This document shows, piece by piece, positions 15,657 through 25,206 of a DNA stretch of 44,454 nucleotides. The notes beneath the pieces were generated by a model, which saw only the letters and a list, made by a program, of their open reading frames with translations, was not told the origin of the DNA and did not search any database. The DNA is taken from positions 1-44,454 of the forward strand of contig JAFZZY010000045.1 of assembly GCA_017615545.1 (NCBI GenBank), in the 5' to 3' direction. Each line of letters opens with the position of its first letter. Position 1 is the stretch's first letter. The stretch comes from Lachnospiraceae bacterium (GTDB taxonomy: Bacteria; Bacillota; Clostridia; Lachnospirales; Lachnospiraceae). The position numbers and the translations under genes were made by a program.

Positions 15657-17741
15657 TCATCCCTCCTTGGAATTCAGGAAATCTTCGATCGGGTAAGGCG
15701 TTGTATCATTGCCGTAAGTCACGAACTGGTCGGCACCATGTGCCTTTGCCCTGCGGACGATCTCTTCCTTCGAGTCGGTATATCCGTAATCATTGACTTT
15801 GTGTGACCACTCCGTGGCTCCCCACGAAACGGTGGTAGAAGTCACGTTGAAGTATCTATAGCCGTTTTCGGTCTTATAAACGTAGGTTTCGTAGGTCCGC
15901 TCGCCGACACCGCCATGCAGCACTGCAACATAGCCATCCTCGATCTCGGCGAGGTAAGGAATGTACGGCATGATCTCGCAGATGTTGGAAAGCCGGACGG
16001 ATCTGCTGATCTTGTAGGTCGTATTGCCCACATACATATATTCGAGGTTGTCGAAGCTGACCTGGGCCTTACGTCCGTCGGAAAGCGTGAAGATCACATC
16101 GGAAGAAGCGTCATCATAATAGTGGATCTGCTCGGTCTCGGAAATGCAATCCTCGATGTTGATCTCGCGGAGCGTTTCGATGAATTCTTCGATGATCGCG
16201 CGTTCGTCAGAGGCGCAGAGGGAATAACCGGCCTCGCCGCCGCATCCGTATTCAACCAGTCTCGGGACCTCGCGACCTTCGAGGATATCGAGCAGGAGAG
16301 CATCGTTTTCGAACTCGGAGAGATCGATGGAAGGGTATAACTCAGGAGCTCTTGATTCAGGGGCAGGGGCGCCGACCGAACCGGTCCCAGCTGCTTCGAG
16401 ATCGTTTACACGGCCAATGAAGATCGGCAGGTTCTGTTCGGTGTCCACGATCATGAAAACGAACGGACGGTCCAGATAAACACTCTTGATGATCTCGGGT
16501 TCACAAGCGTTTTCAGCGACAATGACAGCAGTTACGGCTGCTGCACGGGTACCTTTTTCCGTCACCTCGACGCGGGTCTTGTGGATCACGTCGGAGATGA
16601 AGAGCGGGGTCTGGGAAAGGTTCGAGAAATCAGCCTTCGTATCGTCGAAAGCTTCCTTCATGCCCATGGACTTCAGAATGTCGCTCATGGACTTGGAGTA
16701 GTCGAACGTGAACTTCGGGAGCAGAACGCTCACCTTCTGATGTACCGGATCCTTAAACAGGCCCAGAAGATCGTTTGCGGTCATCGCGGCGATCAGCTGA
16801 TCCGGTGTGCCCTCGTTCGGGAGCAGACCGACAAAAGCATACTTGCTGCCTTTGTAATACTTCATGAAACCGGTGCACTTATCGTTGGAAAGATAGCAGT
16901 TTTCCTCGGAGTACATCATCTCGACATCTTTTTTCTCGCCGGCGGCGTTTGTGAACGGACGCACATGGATGTCGTCATCGTAGTATTCCTCGGCCCACTT
17001 TCCGTCGAAGAGGATCGCATTGATCAGGATCATGCGCATCTCCGGTGTCAGTTTGTCCAGGATCTTATCGATCATGCCGTCGGTCTTGGCGCTGACCCAG
17101 TTGTTGATCTTCGTCAGGGCATCGTTATCAAATGCAGAGGGGAAAATGTCTGCGCTGTAGTATTTCTGCGTCTTACTCAGGAAATCCTCACGGATGGCAA
17201 ACTCAGGCGTATCTCTATACCAGATGGAGTTCGCGATGGAGAGTAGCGCTTCGTTGGACGACGGAAGCGCGGACGTATATTGGTTCAGCACGTAGTTCAA
17301 CTGATCCATCGTCATGCCGCCGCCGAGGACGGACAGCATCTCCTGCGCGGTATTGCCCGCGGCGCCGTTCGCCGTCATGGACAGGGCTAGCATCAGCGAG
17401 AGCGGGGAGACCATAACGTTTTTATCTTCCTCTGCGAGTGCGCGCTTCAGGGCTTCCAGAGTGAAGTGGTCATACTGATAGTTCAGGGAAACCTCTTTGC
17501 AACTTCCCGGATCGGAAGGTTCGACCGTGGTCGGATCTGTGGGCGTGGGCGCTGCCTTTGCCGGCTCGGTTACTTCCACTAACGGCTGGGGCGCCTTCGT
17601 CGCGGGTTCAGCCGTGGTCGGCTCGGCAGTCGTGGCCGGCGCGGGCGTTTCCTTATTTGCGGGTGTATTAGGATTGCTACAGCCCGCCAGCATCAGGGCG
17701 GACAATGTCAGCGAACATAGTCTGGTCTTATTCTTTTTCAT
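15657..17741 (-). CDS. Serpin lipoprotein B, with a C-terminal extension domain
   Basis: A 694-residue secreted lipoprotein: signal peptide with lipobox LAGC, a Pro/Thr/Ala/Glu linker to about residue 78, a complete serpin domain (MVSPLSLMLALSM, NAILFDGKW, HKTRVEVTEKG, hinge GTRAAAVTAV, DRPFVFMIVD), then about 230 further residues rich in acidic and aromatic residues with no recognised motif. The predicted P1 region reads VAENACEPE, different from both neighbours; by hinge counting Asn or a near residue would be P1. It is the middle gene of the operon, 4 nt from each neighbour. The target protease is unknown. Confidence 0.9.
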   Translation of the reverse strand: MKKNKTRLCSLTLSALMLAGCSNPNTPANKETPAPATTAEPTTAEPATKAPQPLVEVTEPAKAAPTPTDPTTVEPSDPGSCKEVSLNYQYDHFTLEALKRALAEEDKNVMVSPLSLMLALSMTANGAAGNTAQEMLSVLGGGMTMDQLNYVLNQYTSALPSSNEALLSIANSIWYRDTPEFAIREDFLSKTQKYYSADIFPSAFDNDALTKINNWVSAKTDGMIDKILDKLTPEMRMILINAILFDGKWAEEYYDDDIHVRPFTNAAGEKKDVEMMYSEENCYLSNDKCTGFMKYYKGSKYAFVGLLPNEGTPDQLIAAMTANDLLGLFKDPVHQKVSVLLPKFTFDYSKSMSDILKSMGMKEAFDDTKADFSNLSQTPLFISDVIHKTRVEVTEKGTRAAAVTAVIVAENACEPEIIKSVYLDRPFVFMIVDTEQNLPIFIGRVNDLEAAGTGSVGAPAPESRAPELYPSIDLSEFENDALLLDILEGREVPRLVEYGCGGEAGYSLCASDERAIIEEFIETLREINIEDCISETEQIHYYDDASSDVIFTLSDGRKAQVSFDNLEYMYVGNTTYKISRSVRLSNICEIMPYIPYLAEIEDGYVAVLHGGVGERTYETYVYKTENGYRYFNVTSTTVSWGATEWSHKVNDYGYTDSKEEIVRRAKAHGADQFVTYGNDTTPYPIEDFLNSKEG

Positions 17742-17745
17742 GATA

Positions 17746-19131
17746 TCATTCCTCCTCGATCGAGTTTACGCGGCCGATGAAGATCGGCAGGTTCTGTTCG
17801 GTATCCACGATCATGAATACGAACGGGCGGTCCAAGAATACGTTGAGAGGCTCCTCCGGCATTACACAGCTGACTGCGTCCATGATCACTGCGGTCGCGG
17901 CTGCGGCACGTGTACCTTTTTCCGTAACCTCCACACGTGTTTTGTGGATGACGTCGGAGATGAACAATCGTTCTTTTTCGGACATTTTGGAGAAATCAGC
18001 CCAATCCTTATCAAATGCCAGGTTCATTCCCATTTTCTGCAAGAACTCTTTCATTGAAGTACTGTAATCGAAGGTGAACTTCGGAATTCGTACATTGACC
18101 TCACGGCGCCGTGCATTTGCAAGAAGGTCTTTCAGACTCTCTGCCGTCATGTTCGAGATCAGTTTTTCCGGTGTGGTCTCCGCATCGGGCAGCAGGCCCA
18201 CGAAAGCATATTTGCCGCCTTTATAAGGCTTCATAAATCCGGTGCAGTTTTTGCCGGACAGGTAGTAGTTTTCTTCCGAACACATCTGCTCTACAGTCTT
18301 GCTGTTTCCGCGTGCATCCGTGAACGTAAGCCGGTTGATCTGGTTTTCATAATATTGTTCTTCCCACTGGCCGTCAAATAAAATGGCGTTCACCAGGACC
18401 ATGCGGGCATCGGGAGTCAGTTCATTAACGAGCTTATCGATCATGCCGTCGGTCTTTCCCTTCACCCAGTTGTTGATCGCATCGATCGTGCTGCCGTCGA
18501 AGGGAGCAGGGAAGATGTCCGCGCTGTAGTATCTCTGGTTCTTGCTCAGGAAATCCTCACGGATGACAACATCGGGGTGATCCTTATACCAGATCGAGTT
18601 TGCGATGGAGAATTTCGCCTCCGCCGTAGAGGGGAGAGAGGCTGAATAGGCATCCAGCAACTGGTTGAGTTCCTCCATCGTCAGGTCGCCGCCGAGAACG
18701 GACAGCATTTCCTTCGCGGTATCGCCGTTGGCGCCGTTTGCCGTCATGGACAGGGCCAGCATCAGCGAGAGCGGGGAGACCATGACATTGTCCTCGGTAG
18801 AATCGGCCGTGCGCTTCAGAACCTCCAGGGCAAATGTGTTGTACTGATCGTTTAGTGAAATGTTCTTGCGGACTTCCGGGTCGGTCGGGACTTCCGTGGA
18901 CGGAGCCTGCGTTGTGGGAGCCTCGGTCGGCTCAGGATCCGTCGTCCGGACTACCGGCTCGGTGGTCTTGGTGAGGGGCTCGGCTGCCGTTGTAGCGGGT
19001 GTTCCCTGCGTCGGCTCGGCAGCTGGTTGCTTTGTATTTGTGCATCCCGTGAGCGGGAGCGTGCAGGTCATCACGCCTGCCAGCAGCAGGGAAGTGACTC
19101 GCTTATGGTTTGATGGAATGGCTTTTTTCAT
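17746..19131 (-). CDS. Serpin lipoprotein C (first gene of the operon)
   Basis: A 461-residue secreted lipoprotein: signal peptide with lipobox LTGC, a short Pro/Thr/Glu linker to about residue 88, then one complete serpin domain. Hinge GTRAAAATAV and the C-terminal DRPFVFMIVD are intact, so inhibitory function is plausible. The loop after the hinge reads IMDAVSCVMPEE, with Val near P1 by counting, distinct from serpins A and B. GAGGAGG lies 7 nt before the start. Serpins trap serine or cysteine proteases by a suicide mechanism; in gut and cellulolytic Clostridia they may shield surface enzymes from host or microbial proteases, which is inference here. Confidence 0.92.
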   Translation of the reverse strand: MKKAIPSNHKRVTSLLLAGVMTCTLPLTGCTNTKQPAAEPTQGTPATTAAEPLTKTTEPVVRTTDPEPTEAPTTQAPSTEVPTDPEVRKNISLNDQYNTFALEVLKRTADSTEDNVMVSPLSLMLALSMTANGANGDTAKEMLSVLGGDLTMEELNQLLDAYSASLPSTAEAKFSIANSIWYKDHPDVVIREDFLSKNQRYYSADIFPAPFDGSTIDAINNWVKGKTDGMIDKLVNELTPDARMVLVNAILFDGQWEEQYYENQINRLTFTDARGNSKTVEQMCSEENYYLSGKNCTGFMKPYKGGKYAFVGLLPDAETTPEKLISNMTAESLKDLLANARRREVNVRIPKFTFDYSTSMKEFLQKMGMNLAFDKDWADFSKMSEKERLFISDVIHKTRVEVTEKGTRAAAATAVIMDAVSCVMPEEPLNVFLDRPFVFMIVDTEQNLPIFIGRVNSIEEE

Positions 19132-19208
19132 AGTACATCCTCCTCGAATTTGTTTTGTTTCTTTGGAAACGAGGGGAGGTTTTATTTTCCTACCGGATCC
19201 TTAAAAAC

Positions 19209-19237
19209 ATTTTCAAACTTTTCTCGGAAGGTGTCAA
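19209..19237 (-). promoter_or_regulatory. Promoter of the serpin operon
   Basis: On the minus strand a consensus TTGACA (19232-19237) is followed after 17 bp by GAAAAT (19209-19214), about 75 bp before the serpin C start. It is the only strong promoter for the three serpins. Confidence 0.65.
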
Positions 19238-19290
19238 GTCGGATGTTCAGAGAAATGTAAGAAATAAGTAAAAAAAGAGTTGATCCTCTA

Positions 19291-19299
19291 TGATATACT
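19291..19299 (+). promoter_or_regulatory. Extended -10 element upstream of the ABC exporter
   Basis: TGATATACT (19291-19299) is an extended -10 (TG-n-TATACT) 44 bp before the ATPase start. No good -35 is seen at the right distance. Confidence 0.4.
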
Positions 19300-19342
19300 C
19301 TACCCAGTGTTGGAAAAACAACAGGGAAAAGAGGAAAAGAAA

Positions 19343-20101
19343 ATGAGTGAGTGGGATAATAAAACGATTTTATCCGTGGAAAATGTGACCAAAAAGTACA
19401 AAAATGAATTGGCATGCGACAATGTCTCGTTTACATTGCCCGCAGGCTCCGTAACCGTGCTTTTGGGCCCGAACGGCGCCGGCAAAAGTACCATCATGAA
19501 GAGCATCATCGGCTTCCTTCGTTATTCGGGTGAGATTACTGTGGAGGGACATCCGAATAAGAGCATCGAAGCGAAGAGAGTGCTCGGGTACATGCCGGAG
19601 ATCCCCTCGCTTTACCCGAACCTGACGGTCGAAGAACACATGGAATTCGTGGCTCGCGCGTACCGTCTCGAGAATTACCGTCCGTTCATGAACGAACTGC
19701 TGGAGCGTTTTGAACTGGATGACAAACGTTATAAATTCGGCGACGAGTTGTCGAAGGGCATGTCCCAGAAGCTGTCGCTGTGCTGCGCTTTGCTACCCCA
19801 ACCGAAACTGATGCTGATGGACGAGCCGATGATCGGCCTGGATCCGCATGCCATTAAGGAACTGAAAATCCTGATGGGAGAGATGAAGAGAAACGGGCAG
19901 ACCCTGCTGGTGTCCACCCACATCATTGACAGCATGGACCGTTTGTGGGACCACGCCGTTATCATGCAGAAGGGTAAGATTCTGGGCAATGTGGTCCGTG
20001 AGGAACTGGAGCGGCAGGGCCGCACGCTGGAGGAAGAGTTCTTCGCTCTTACGGAAGGCATATCCGAGAGTGATATGTACAGCCTGACGGAGGAGGATTG
20101 A
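19343..20101 (+). CDS. ABC transporter ATP-binding protein
   Basis: A 252-residue nucleotide-binding domain: Walker A GPNGAGKST, signature LSKGMSQ, Walker B LMLMDEP, and the H-loop STHIIDS. It should energise the membrane protein encoded next, which starts 3 nt after its stop. The start at 19343 has AGAGGA upstream; an earlier in-frame start at 19280 would lie upstream of the -10 element, so I reject it. The pair resembles drug or peptide exporters of the Bacillota, but no substrate can be named. Confidence 0.9.
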   Translation: MSEWDNKTILSVENVTKKYKNELACDNVSFTLPAGSVTVLLGPNGAGKSTIMKSIIGFLRYSGEITVEGHPNKSIEAKRVLGYMPEIPSLYPNLTVEEHMEFVARAYRLENYRPFMNELLERFELDDKRYKFGDELSKGMSQKLSLCCALLPQPKLMLMDEPMIGLDPHAIKELKILMGEMKRNGQTLLVSTHIIDSMDRLWDHAVIMQKGKILGNVVREELERQGRTLEEEFFALTEGISESDMYSLTEED

Positions 20102-20103
20102 AC

Positions 20104-21852
20104 ATGCAAATGATCCAATTAGCCTTATGGTACATGAAGCGAACGTTTCTGAACTCCTTCAAGCGCCATAAGATCATGTTTATATGCATTATCCTGTTCT
20201 TCGTCGGATTCATCGTTTTTACGAATTATGTGTCGAAAAAAGAAGCAGAGGAGCAGACGGAGATCACCGAAGAAGATCAGAAAAAATACGATGTGATCCC
20301 CGAGTATGCAGAGGCGAATAAAATTTATAATACGGAAGACGGACAGTTTATCGGCGATGACTTCGGACAGGTCCACAGCGTGGCCCCGATCGTGATCGAG
20401 GCGGTCTGCTTTATGATCGTCATCCTGGTGGTCGGCCTTTCGTTTGCCACCGGAGCCAAAAGCGGAGCGAATTTCTTCTCGATGGCAGACGTAAATTTCC
20501 TGTTTCCATCCCCGCATAAGCCCCAGGCGGTCCTTTCGTTTAAGATGATCGCGCAGGTCGGTATGGCGCTTCTGGGTACGGCCTGTCTGCTCTATCAGTA
20601 TCCGAACCTGGTGGGTAATGGGATGCTGTCCCCTTTAAGTTTCGTGCTCTGTTTCTTCGCATACTTCGCGCTTGCGATCATGAACAACTTCGTGAGCCTG
20701 GCGTCGTATCTGCTGTTTTATGATCATCCGAAGATCCGCCCCATGGTATCGAAGATCGTTTTGGTCATCGGAGCCCTTCCGATCCTGATCTTCCTGTTCC
20801 TGACGTTTGTTCTTAAGATCGGTCTATACAAATCGCTTACACTTATTGGCACGAGTATCGGTTCGCGCCTGATCCCCTTTGTGGGCTGGATGAAGACCTG
20901 CTTTTCTTCTATCATTCAGGGAGAATACCTTTGGGCGCTGCTATTCTTCATGTTGTCCGTTTTGTTCTGCATCCTGCTTGTGAAGTGGATCTTCAGCAGA
21001 GAAGTGGATTTCTACGAGGATTCTTTGGATTTCGCCATGGTGCAGCAGCAGACTCTGGAGCGCATGAAGGATAAGAAAAAAGGCCTTACCAACTCCAGCC
21101 TGCGTAGCAAGGAAAGCATCGAAAAGAAGGCCAATAAGATCCGCGATAAGCATATCTCGTTCGATCGCTCGCCCGGTGCGAAGGCGTTCTTTACTAAGAA
21201 TATCCGAAACCGCATGCGCCAGAGCCGACTGAAAGGTTTGCTCGCCGGTTCCCTGATCTTTAATCTGATCACGGCGGGTATCATTTATTACACATGGCAG
21301 AAGCCCAGAGCTGAGATCGATGCCGCTGAGATCGGTAAGTATGACATGATCGTCTTTCTTCTGGCGATCCTGGTCTTTGCGATCATTCTGTTCTTCCGTT
21401 CCCGTTCGAACCCGTTGCAACTCGATATGAACGTCAATTTCATTTACATGATCCCGGAGTCCATGCCCTCCATCCTGCTTTGGAGTTATGCGGCCTACAT
21501 TATCGAAGGCCTGGTAGATCTGTCCCCGATCCCGGTGCTCTTGTATCTGATCTCGGGCAATCTCGGCCTTAGCCTGCTGTGTTTCCTGATGATGCTGGTT
21601 TACTATGTCTACACCAGTCTTTGCGGTTTTGCCTTGAACTGCATATTCCGGGTCTACATCGCGAAACTTTTGCTACAGATCCTGTCCTTCCTTCTGGCCG
21701 GCGCGCCGCTGTATCTTATCTACCGCCTGCGCTCCAACCTGATCAAGTCGGACGTCTATACGGTCGTGGGCTTCACGATCTGGTTGTTGCTGGCATTGTC
21801 CGTAGTATTTTTCATCGTTTGCGCGAAACTGCTCCGCAGAGGAAAACAGTAA
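20104..21852 (+). CDS. Putative ABC exporter membrane protein
   Basis: A 582-residue integral membrane protein with about ten hydrophobic segments, two of them near the N-terminus separated by a long acidic loop (KKEAEEQTEITEEDQ). The pattern and length fit the 'putative ABC exporter' family that pairs with single ATPases. A central soluble stretch (about residues 310-370) is rich in Lys and Arg. AGGAGG lies 7 nt before ATG 20104, overlapping the end of the ATPase gene, so the two are co-translated. What is exported is not known. Confidence 0.75.
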   Translation: MQMIQLALWYMKRTFLNSFKRHKIMFICIILFFVGFIVFTNYVSKKEAEEQTEITEEDQKKYDVIPEYAEANKIYNTEDGQFIGDDFGQVHSVAPIVIEAVCFMIVILVVGLSFATGAKSGANFFSMADVNFLFPSPHKPQAVLSFKMIAQVGMALLGTACLLYQYPNLVGNGMLSPLSFVLCFFAYFALAIMNNFVSLASYLLFYDHPKIRPMVSKIVLVIGALPILIFLFLTFVLKIGLYKSLTLIGTSIGSRLIPFVGWMKTCFSSIIQGEYLWALLFFMLSVLFCILLVKWIFSREVDFYEDSLDFAMVQQQTLERMKDKKKGLTNSSLRSKESIEKKANKIRDKHISFDRSPGAKAFFTKNIRNRMRQSRLKGLLAGSLIFNLITAGIIYYTWQKPRAEIDAAEIGKYDMIVFLLAILVFAIILFFRSRSNPLQLDMNVNFIYMIPESMPSILLWSYAAYIIEGLVDLSPIPVLLYLISGNLGLSLLCFLMMLVYYVYTSLCGFALNCIFRVYIAKLLLQILSFLLAGAPLYLIYRLRSNLIKSDVYTVVGFTIWLLLALSVVFFIVCAKLLRRGKQ

Positions 21853-21860
21853 AATATGTG

Positions 21861-21888
21861 TTGACTTTTTCCTGAAACGTGCTAAACT
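21861..21888 (+). promoter_or_regulatory. Promoter of the T-box/thrS transcript
   Basis: TTGACT (21861-21866) and TAAACT (21883-21888) with a 16-bp spacer lie just after the exporter gene and immediately upstream of the T-box leader. Confidence 0.6.
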
Positions 21889-21904
21889 GAAACCTAAGGA
21901 ATAA

Positions 21905-22165
21905 AATAAATCGTTGACGGGGACAGTATCCGGTCAGAGACTCATGTCCAGAGAGAGGCGCATTTGCTGTGAGCGCATCCTGAGCCGGTCGGAGAAGACC
22001 ACCCCTGAGAGCTCTTAATACGAGCCGGTGACACCGTTAAAGTCTAACAAAGTTGTCTTTGCGCATACTATGTTTGCGCAGGGAAAGCAGGGTGGAACCG
22101 CGCGGAAGCGTCCCTTTTGAACTCGCCGAGAGGCAGAGCGTCAAAAGGGGCGCCTCTTTTTGTGT
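21905..22165 (+). promoter_or_regulatory. T-box riboswitch, threonyl (tRNA-Thr sensing)
   Basis: The conserved T-box sequence AGGGTGGAACCGCG is present at 22089-22102. Upstream is a Stem I region with the GAGAGAG element and an ACC threonine codon at 21998-22000 (or 22001-22003) as specifier. Downstream, GCGTCCCTTTTGA (22108-22120) pairs with TCAAAAGGGGCGC (22141-22153) followed by a T-run (22157-22161), the terminator. Uncharged tRNA-Thr would stabilise the antiterminator and allow thrS transcription. Confidence 0.92.
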
Positions 22166-22307
22166 AGGCGACGAGCCAAAGTACCTGCCGTGTGCTAGCA
22201 CAAAGGGCAGGTACCTTGGCGACCGCCCATCATCGAAGGGCGGAGCCCTGAGATTATGGGGGAGATCGCGTTAGCGATCGCCTACACATCCAGGCGACGA
22301 GCCAAAG
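22161..22307. repeat. Small structured element between the T-box terminator and thrS
   Basis: TGTGTAGGCGA (22161-22171) recurs inverted as TCGCCTACACA (22278-22288), and AGGCGACGAGCCAAAG is a perfect 16-bp direct repeat at 22166-22181 and 22292-22307. Between them are hairpins: GTACCTGCC/GGCAGGTAC (22181-22189 with 22206-22214) and CCGCCC/GGGCGG. It looks like a small inserted or duplicated palindromic element in the thrS leader. Confidence 0.6.
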
Positions 22308-22364
22308 AGCCAAAACGAGAAGACCAAACAGACGAAACACAGAAGACTGTGAAAGGAGTAACTT

Positions 22365-24329
22365 ATGAAGATTACATTAAAAGACGGTTCGGTGCGTGAA
22401 TACGCGCAGCCGATGTCGGTCATCGACATCGCGAAGGACATCAGCGAGGGCCTGGCGCGCAATACTTGCGCCGGCGAGGTGAACGGTGAGATCGTTGACC
22501 TGCGTACGGTCCTGTCGGAGGATTGCACACTGAACATCGTGACATCGTCTGACCCGAGAGCACTCTCCGTATTACGTCACACGACATCCCACATCATGGC
22601 AGAGGCAGTTCTGCGCCTGTACCCGAATGCGAAGGTTACCATTGGTCCTTCCATCGAGGATGGTTTCTACTACGATTTCGAATCCGATCCGTTCTCACGT
22701 GAGGACCTGGACCGCATCGAAGACGAGATGAAGAAGATCATTAAGGAAGGCCACGAGCTGACACGCTTCACCATGCCCAGAGCCGAGGCGATCAAATACT
22801 TCGAGGAGAAGGGCCAGCCGTTTAAGGTAGAGCTCATCCAGGATCTGCCGGAAGACGCCGAGATCAGTTTCTACGATCAGGGCGGCTTCGTAGATCTTTG
22901 CGCAGGCCCGCATCTGCAGAGCACGAAGAACATCAAGGCGTTCAAACTCCTCAGTTCTTCCATGGCATATTGGCGTGGCGATTCGAACCGCGCGCGTCTG
23001 CAGCGTATCTACGGTACCGCATTCTTCGGTAAGGACGAACTTGCTGCTCACTTGGCGAAACTGGAAGACGCTAAGATGCGTGACCACAACCGTCTGGGCC
23101 GTGAGATGAAGCTTTTCCTGACCGTTGACGTGATCGGCCAGGGCCTGCCGCTCTTCACACCGAAGGGAACCAAGATGCTGATGAAGTTGCAGCGTTGGAT
23201 CGAGGATATGGAGGACAATGAATGGGGCTATGTGAGAACACGTACACCGCTCATGGCGAAATCCGACCTCTACAAGATCTCCGGTCACTGGGATCACTAC
23301 ATGGACGGCATGTTCATCCTGAATAAGGACGATGAGAGTAAGGAACTGATGGCTCTGCGTCCCATGACCTGCCCGTTCCAGTACAACGTATTCATGAACG
23401 AGCAGCATTCCTACCGTGATATGCCCGTGCGCATGGCCGAGACATCGACCCTGTTCCGTAACGAGGATTCCGGTGAGATGCACGGTCTGACCCGTGTTCG
23501 CCAGTTCACGATCACCGAAGCGCACCTCATTATCCGCCCTGATCAGGCAGAAGTCGAGCTCAACAACGTTGTTGACCGTATCGACTACGTGCTGAAGACC
23601 CTGGGTCTGGAAGGTGACGTAAGCTACCGCCTGTCCAAATGGGATCCGGTGAACCGCGAGAAGTACCTGGGCGACGACGCGTACTGGGAGAATACGCAGA
23701 AGTACCTGCGTGACGTTATGATCAAGAAGGGCATCTCCTTCACCGAGGCAGAGGGCGAGGCAGCCTTCTACGGCCCGAAGATCGATATCCAGGCGAAGAA
23801 CGTTTACGGAAAAGAAGACACCATGATCACGGTGCAGCTCGACTGCGCCGCTGCCGAGAAGTTCGGCATGTACTACATCGACGAGAAGGGCGAGAAGGTA
23901 CGTCCCTGGGTCGTTCACAGAACCTCCCTGGGTTGCTACGAGAGAACGCTGGCATGGCTCATCGAGCACTATGCAGGTAAGTTCCCGACCTGGATGTGCG
24001 CGGAGCAGGTTCGCGTGCTGCCCATCTCCGATAAATTTGAGGACTACGCTTTCGAGGTAGCTGCAAAGCTGAAGAAGGCACACGTTGACTGCACCGTTGA
24101 CCACCGTTCCGAGAAGATCGGCTACAAGATCCGTGAGGCACGTCTGGATAAGATCCCTTACATGCTCGTTGTGGGCCAGAAGGAGTCCGAGGACGGCACC
24201 GTTGCGGTCCGCAGCCGTTTCGCAGGCGACGAGGGTGTGAAGCCTCTGGATGAGTTCATCGCAGCGATCACGAAGGAGATCGAGACGAAGGAGATCCGCG
24301 AGGAGATCCCGCAGGACAATGCGCAGTAA
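22365..24329 (+). CDS. thrS: Threonine-tRNA ligase
   Basis: A 654-residue class II aminoacyl-tRNA synthetase charging tRNA-Thr. Domain order: N-terminal TGS (SVIDIAKDISEGLARNT), the editing domain with HTTSHIMAEAVLR, the class II core with RPMTCPFQ (motif 2 region) and LYKISGHWDHY, and a C-terminal anticodon-binding domain (VRVLPISDKFEDYA). Length is typical. GAAAGGAG precedes the start. The threonyl T-box upstream confirms the assignment. Codon use is biased toward a few codons, as expected of a highly expressed gene. araD follows 31 nt after its stop. Confidence 0.98.
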   Translation: MKITLKDGSVREYAQPMSVIDIAKDISEGLARNTCAGEVNGEIVDLRTVLSEDCTLNIVTSSDPRALSVLRHTTSHIMAEAVLRLYPNAKVTIGPSIEDGFYYDFESDPFSREDLDRIEDEMKKIIKEGHELTRFTMPRAEAIKYFEEKGQPFKVELIQDLPEDAEISFYDQGGFVDLCAGPHLQSTKNIKAFKLLSSSMAYWRGDSNRARLQRIYGTAFFGKDELAAHLAKLEDAKMRDHNRLGREMKLFLTVDVIGQGLPLFTPKGTKMLMKLQRWIEDMEDNEWGYVRTRTPLMAKSDLYKISGHWDHYMDGMFILNKDDESKELMALRPMTCPFQYNVFMNEQHSYRDMPVRMAETSTLFRNEDSGEMHGLTRVRQFTITEAHLIIRPDQAEVELNNVVDRIDYVLKTLGLEGDVSYRLSKWDPVNREKYLGDDAYWENTQKYLRDVMIKKGISFTEAEGEAAFYGPKIDIQAKNVYGKEDTMITVQLDCAAAEKFGMYYIDEKGEKVRPWVVHRTSLGCYERTLAWLIEHYAGKFPTWMCAEQVRVLPISDKFEDYAFEVAAKLKKAHVDCTVDHRSEKIGYKIREARLDKIPYMLVVGQKESEDGTVAVRSRFAGDEGVKPLDEFIAAITKEIETKEIREEIPQDNAQ

Positions 24330-24360
24330 AAATACGCACTTGCATAAGGAGTGAATGAGA

Positions 24361-25062
24361 ATGTTGGATGAATTAAAGCGCCGCGTTTACGAGGCGAATA
24401 TGGAACTTTTTAACCGCAAGCTGGCGATCTACACCTGGGGCAATGTGAGCGGCATTGACCGCGAGAAGGGCCTGGTCGTGATCAAACCGAGCGGCGTGCC
24501 TTATGAGACGATGAAACCGGAGGACATGGTCGTTTTGAGCCTGGAGACCGGTGAGGTGGTGGAGGGCGATCTGCGCCCTTCATCGGACACCCCGACCCAC
24601 CTGGAGCTGTACCGCGCATGGCCGGAGATCGGCGGCGTGGTGCACACGCATTCCCCGTGGGCCGTTTCATGGGCGCAGGCAGGTAAGGGCATCCCTGCGT
24701 ACGGAACCACGCACGCGGACTACTTCTACGGCGAGATCCCTTGCACACGCGATCTTACCGAAGAGGAGATCAACGAAGCGTACGAATTCCACACCGCGAC
24801 CGTGATCAAAGAAGCATTTGCCGATCGCAACCCGATGCACACACCGGGCGTGCTGTGTAAGAGCCACGGACCGTTCACCTGGGGTAAGACTCCCGAAGCG
24901 GCGGTGTATAATTCGGCAGTCCTGGAGCAGGTGGCCATGATGGCTGCGCAGGCTCTGGCGATCAATCCGAACATGCAGCCGGCAGGGCAGTACATCATCG
25001 CGAAGCATTTCCTGCGTAAGCACGGCCCGAACGCATACTACGGTCAGGAGAAAAAGAATTGA
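24361..25062 (+). CDS. araD: L-ribulose-5-phosphate 4-epimerase
   Basis: A 233-residue class II aldolase-family enzyme that converts L-ribulose-5-phosphate to D-xylulose-5-phosphate, the last step of bacterial arabinose catabolism. The sequence closely follows Ara[21 protein letters not shown], the zinc-site stretch [24 protein letters not shown] and [11 protein letters not shown] start at ATG 24361, 9 nt after AAGGAG, rather than an ATG 6 nt earlier. It stands alone from araA/araB here but is followed by transaldolase and transketolase, which continue pentose metabolism, and GH51 in this window releases arabinose. Confidence 0.95.
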   Translation: MLDELKRRVYEANMELFNRKLAIYTWGNVSGIDREKGLVVIKPSGVPYETMKPEDMVVLSLETGEVVEGDLRPSSDTPTHLELYRAWPEIGGVVHTHSPWAVSWAQAGKGIPAYGTTHADYFYGEIPCTRDLTEEEINEAYEFHTATVIKEAFADRNPMHTPGVLCKSHGPFTWGKTPEAAVYNSAVLEQVAMMAAQALAINPNMQPAGQYIIAKHFLRKHGPNAYYGQEKKN

Positions 25063-25084
25063 CCGAAAAAACGCCAATTTTGAC

Positions 25085-25113
25085 TTGCAAGAACAGCAAA
25101 AAAACGATACAAT
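25085..25113 (+). promoter_or_regulatory. Promoter of the transaldolase-transketolase pair
   Basis: TTGCAA (25085-25090) and TACAAT (25108-25113) with a 17-bp spacer. The ~90-nt leader holds a hairpin (TCGGAG 25128-25133 with CTCCGA 25161-25166). Confidence 0.6.
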
Positions 25114-25206
25114 AGTAGTAATGTCGCTCGGAGGCCCGGGGCTCTCTTATGCCCGATCTGCTCCGATCGAAAATCAAAAATTTAAAGTTTTACCGGAGGT
25201 AAATTT

